Of a stretch of 64,000 bases of DNA, positions 53,157-64,000 are shown piece after piece. The stretch covers positions 12,276,001 through 12,340,000 of the forward strand of contig NC_060112.1 of assembly GCF_021155765.1 (NCBI RefSeq), written 5' to 3'. The notes beneath the pieces were generated by a model that saw only the letters and a list, made by a program, of their open reading frames with translations, made no database searches and was not told the DNA's origin. Position 1 is the first letter of the stretch. Each line of letters starts with the position of its first letter. The DNA comes from Diprion similis. Lineage: Eukaryota; Arthropoda; Insecta; Hymenoptera; Diprionidae. Both the position numbers and the translations under genes were made by a program.

Positions 53157-53690
53157 CTTTGAATTGTAATAGAACATGGTATAAGACTACGAGTACAAAA
53201 TTCTAAAGAACAAGTCAAAAAATACAAAGCATATATTTGGCTCTATGCGGATTCATGCAGCAAGACGATTCACTCGTTCAACTTTCTGCGCGTTTGTAAT
53301 TTCTATTGTGTCGTTACAGTCTGTTTACCTGATAGTATGTCACAAAACCTTATCATTGTTCTATTTGGCCAATACTACGCAGTAACCTGTTAATCGCCGG
53401 CGTGTATTGTTCTTAATCAATTGTACAGAACAATTTTCGGTTAATTGGCAACTATTTGAGATTTTCGTATGCATTATTTCTCTTTGTGATACTTTATTAT
53501 TACTTACTATTTTTCTACACTTTTTTTTCGCAAGTGAATTCGTAACATTTGCATACTTATGTACGTGAAAGTGTGTCAACGATTGATTAAAGCTGTTTCG
53601 AAAATACATCATATTTGTATTAATACCTCGCATATTAATGTTCTCATACGAAATGAGACCAGAATAAAAATATGTGAATTTTTTTAATCG
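53157..53690 (+). other. HAT1 3'UTR
   Basis: Non-coding sequence from the stop codon to AATAAA at 53663-53668, giving a 3'UTR of about 0.5 kb. ORFs within it on either strand show no recognisable product. Confidence 0.55.
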
Positions 53691-54360
53691 GAAAAATTAT
53701 TCTGTCTGCTCATTTTCGAACAGTGCGATAAAACAATGTTCGCACATGTATTCAATTGAAATGCAATGTTTTAGGGCCTTTTTTGTCGCATGCGCACTTT
53801 GGAACAACTCAATTTTATGCCCTGTATCATTGTTGCTTCTGCAATCAAATATTTCTTCACAGGTAATACTATTGACTTCATGCTGCACACGATATCTCAC
53901 GCAACAAAAGTATGGTTTAGACATTTTTTCTACATTCTAGCTCCAATTACACTATGGAAAAATTTTGTAAAAAATGTGAAAAAATATTTGAAACCTGTGA
54001 AATAGTTACGGTAACTGTATTGCCGGTCGAGAATATCTATAGAATGTCAGTCGAGTGTGAAAAAGGTATTTTTTTTTACATTTGAATTTTAATCTGTTTT
54101 GTGCAGTAAGTAATTTTAATTCCCTTCTGGTTTTCTGTTTACTATAGCCAGACTCTTACCGTACCGCAATACTTATTGTAGTGAAAAGAACAAAGTTTAA
54201 CTATAATTGTAGCGCATACATGCTCTTCTCGAATAGTTAGCCGATGCAGAGGGCTGGAAGGAATCTCTCAGTATATTTTTGAACACATAAAGGAATTACC
54301 TCGGCCTGCAACTTGGGTTGAAAGATGTCATAATTTAGTTTGTATGTGATGACATCAAAT
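53691..54360 (+). promoter_or_regulatory. CDK8 upstream region and 5'UTR
   Basis: About 0.67 kb between the HAT1 polyadenylation site and the CDK8 start codon. No TATA box or strong motif was noticed. The two genes are in tandem, so the CDK8 promoter must lie here or overlap the HAT1 3' end. Confidence 0.4.
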
Positions 54361-63049
<8,689 letters not shown>

Positions 63050-64000
63050 AGAATCATTGATTAAATATCATTGTCGAATGAATTACCTATGTATTTTATT
63101 TCAATTTTAATATTACGAGTCTATTTATATATATATATATCTATTATGCTCACATATAAAGATACTTTGAGGTAATTCGTATGTATGTAAATTGAAATTA
63201 AGGATCTACTATCTTTTCGAAAAACTTTTTCAACAGATTTAAATTGATATCATTTTACGGAAATATGAGGAGAGCTTAAGGATTTTCAAAAATGTGGCAA
63301 GACAAAAATTGTTTTCTGAAAAAATTGTAATCTTGAAATCTTGAATCATTAATGCTGGTGGATTGGGTTGGAGATTGAGTGGTCTAAAATTTTAGTACAT
63401 TGACTTTTAGAAACCGTCCATGACTATTTATCAATTTTGGAGTTATGGAGTTAAAATTAGTTTTTTTTATGCTTCAACAAGTTCCTCTTCTCAGGATTCA
63501 GTGTTTAAAATTCCAAGTTAATACCATCAGAGTTTCCTGCCTGTATATAATCACAATGAGGATTTGTAATATGAATTTTGAAATTGCAAATTAGCTGTAT
63601 TTTAATTTTAAACTGTTTAATTTTAAACATGATGTGATTTATTCGACTGGAGCATCGCTTTAAAGGGACCAGTATAAGTTAACTTTAACATTTTATGTAG
63701 TTATTATGATCTTCTGAGGGCGTCAAGTTTTTAATTAATGAAAAAGAAGTGACGCGACTGAAGGTTCAGCCTTATTGAAATACGTTTTAGTTCACTTGAT
63801 GCACTAAGTGGATGATAATTAAATTGGTCAAATTGCAATTATAAGGATCTCGGAGTGTCAAAGCAAAATGAAATTTCACACAATATTTTCTCCCAAAAAT
63901 GACGTTTATCTAGCAATTTGTAGTGCGAATGAAGTAGTTTTTTCACAACATGGGTATGTACACACTACACAAATTCTCTTAAACGTCGTGCCATAAATAC
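63050..64000 (+). other. CDK8 3'UTR and downstream flank
   Basis: AT-rich non-coding sequence to the window edge. I found no canonical AATAAA; ATTAAA occurs soon after the stop (about 63060). The transcript end cannot be fixed from this sequence. No further gene is evident. Confidence 0.45.

Overview
This is a gene-rich, AT-rich animal nuclear window with canonical spliced genes and no prokaryotic or viral organisation. The encoded calmodulin matches the standard insect form, and the CDK8, HAT1, ZMYND8, TTC7 and MTMR9 proteins look like insect orthologues. I infer an insect, possibly a hymenopteran (sawfly-like); that rests on protein flavour and memory only, not a search. Eight protein-coding genes were rebuilt exon by exon, with reading phase checked across every junction. 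Seven are complete and one (MTMR9) runs off the left edge.

Layout: 1-2893 (-) MTMR9, a catalytically dead myotubularin. 5546-11045 (+) ZMYND8, a PHD-bromo-PWWP-MYND chromatin reader, head-to-head with MTMR9. 14782-19776 (-) and 25061-28671 (-) two tandem SLC19-family transporters (thiamine/reduced-folate type) with the same six-exon structure. 32560-36046 (-) calmodulin. 42368-49281 (-) TTC7, scaffold of the plasma-membrane PI4-kinase complex. 50954-53156 (+) HAT1, head-to-head with TTC7. 54361-63049 (+) CDK8, the Mediator kinase.

The genes do not form a pathway. They are housekeeping or regulatory genes in phosphoinositide metabolism (MTMR9, TTC7), chromatin and transcription (ZMYND8, HAT1, CDK8), calcium signalling (CALM) and vitamin transport (SLC19). 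The longer gene-poor stretches are about 12.3-14.6 kb, 20-25 kb, 28.8-31.2 kb, 36.5-42.3 kb and 49.4-50.9 kb. They hold simple repeats, tRNA-derived SINE-like fragments, a piggyBac-like MITE, a 340-bp foldback element and a few promoter-like islands.

No new multi-gene system is evident. The most notable items are the GC-AG first intron shared by both SLC19 copies, the foldback repeat at 29406-29745 with a third partial copy nearby, the TTAA-flanked MITE in an SLC19 intron, and an unusual beta3-region insertion plus Ala-to-Gly change in CDK8.
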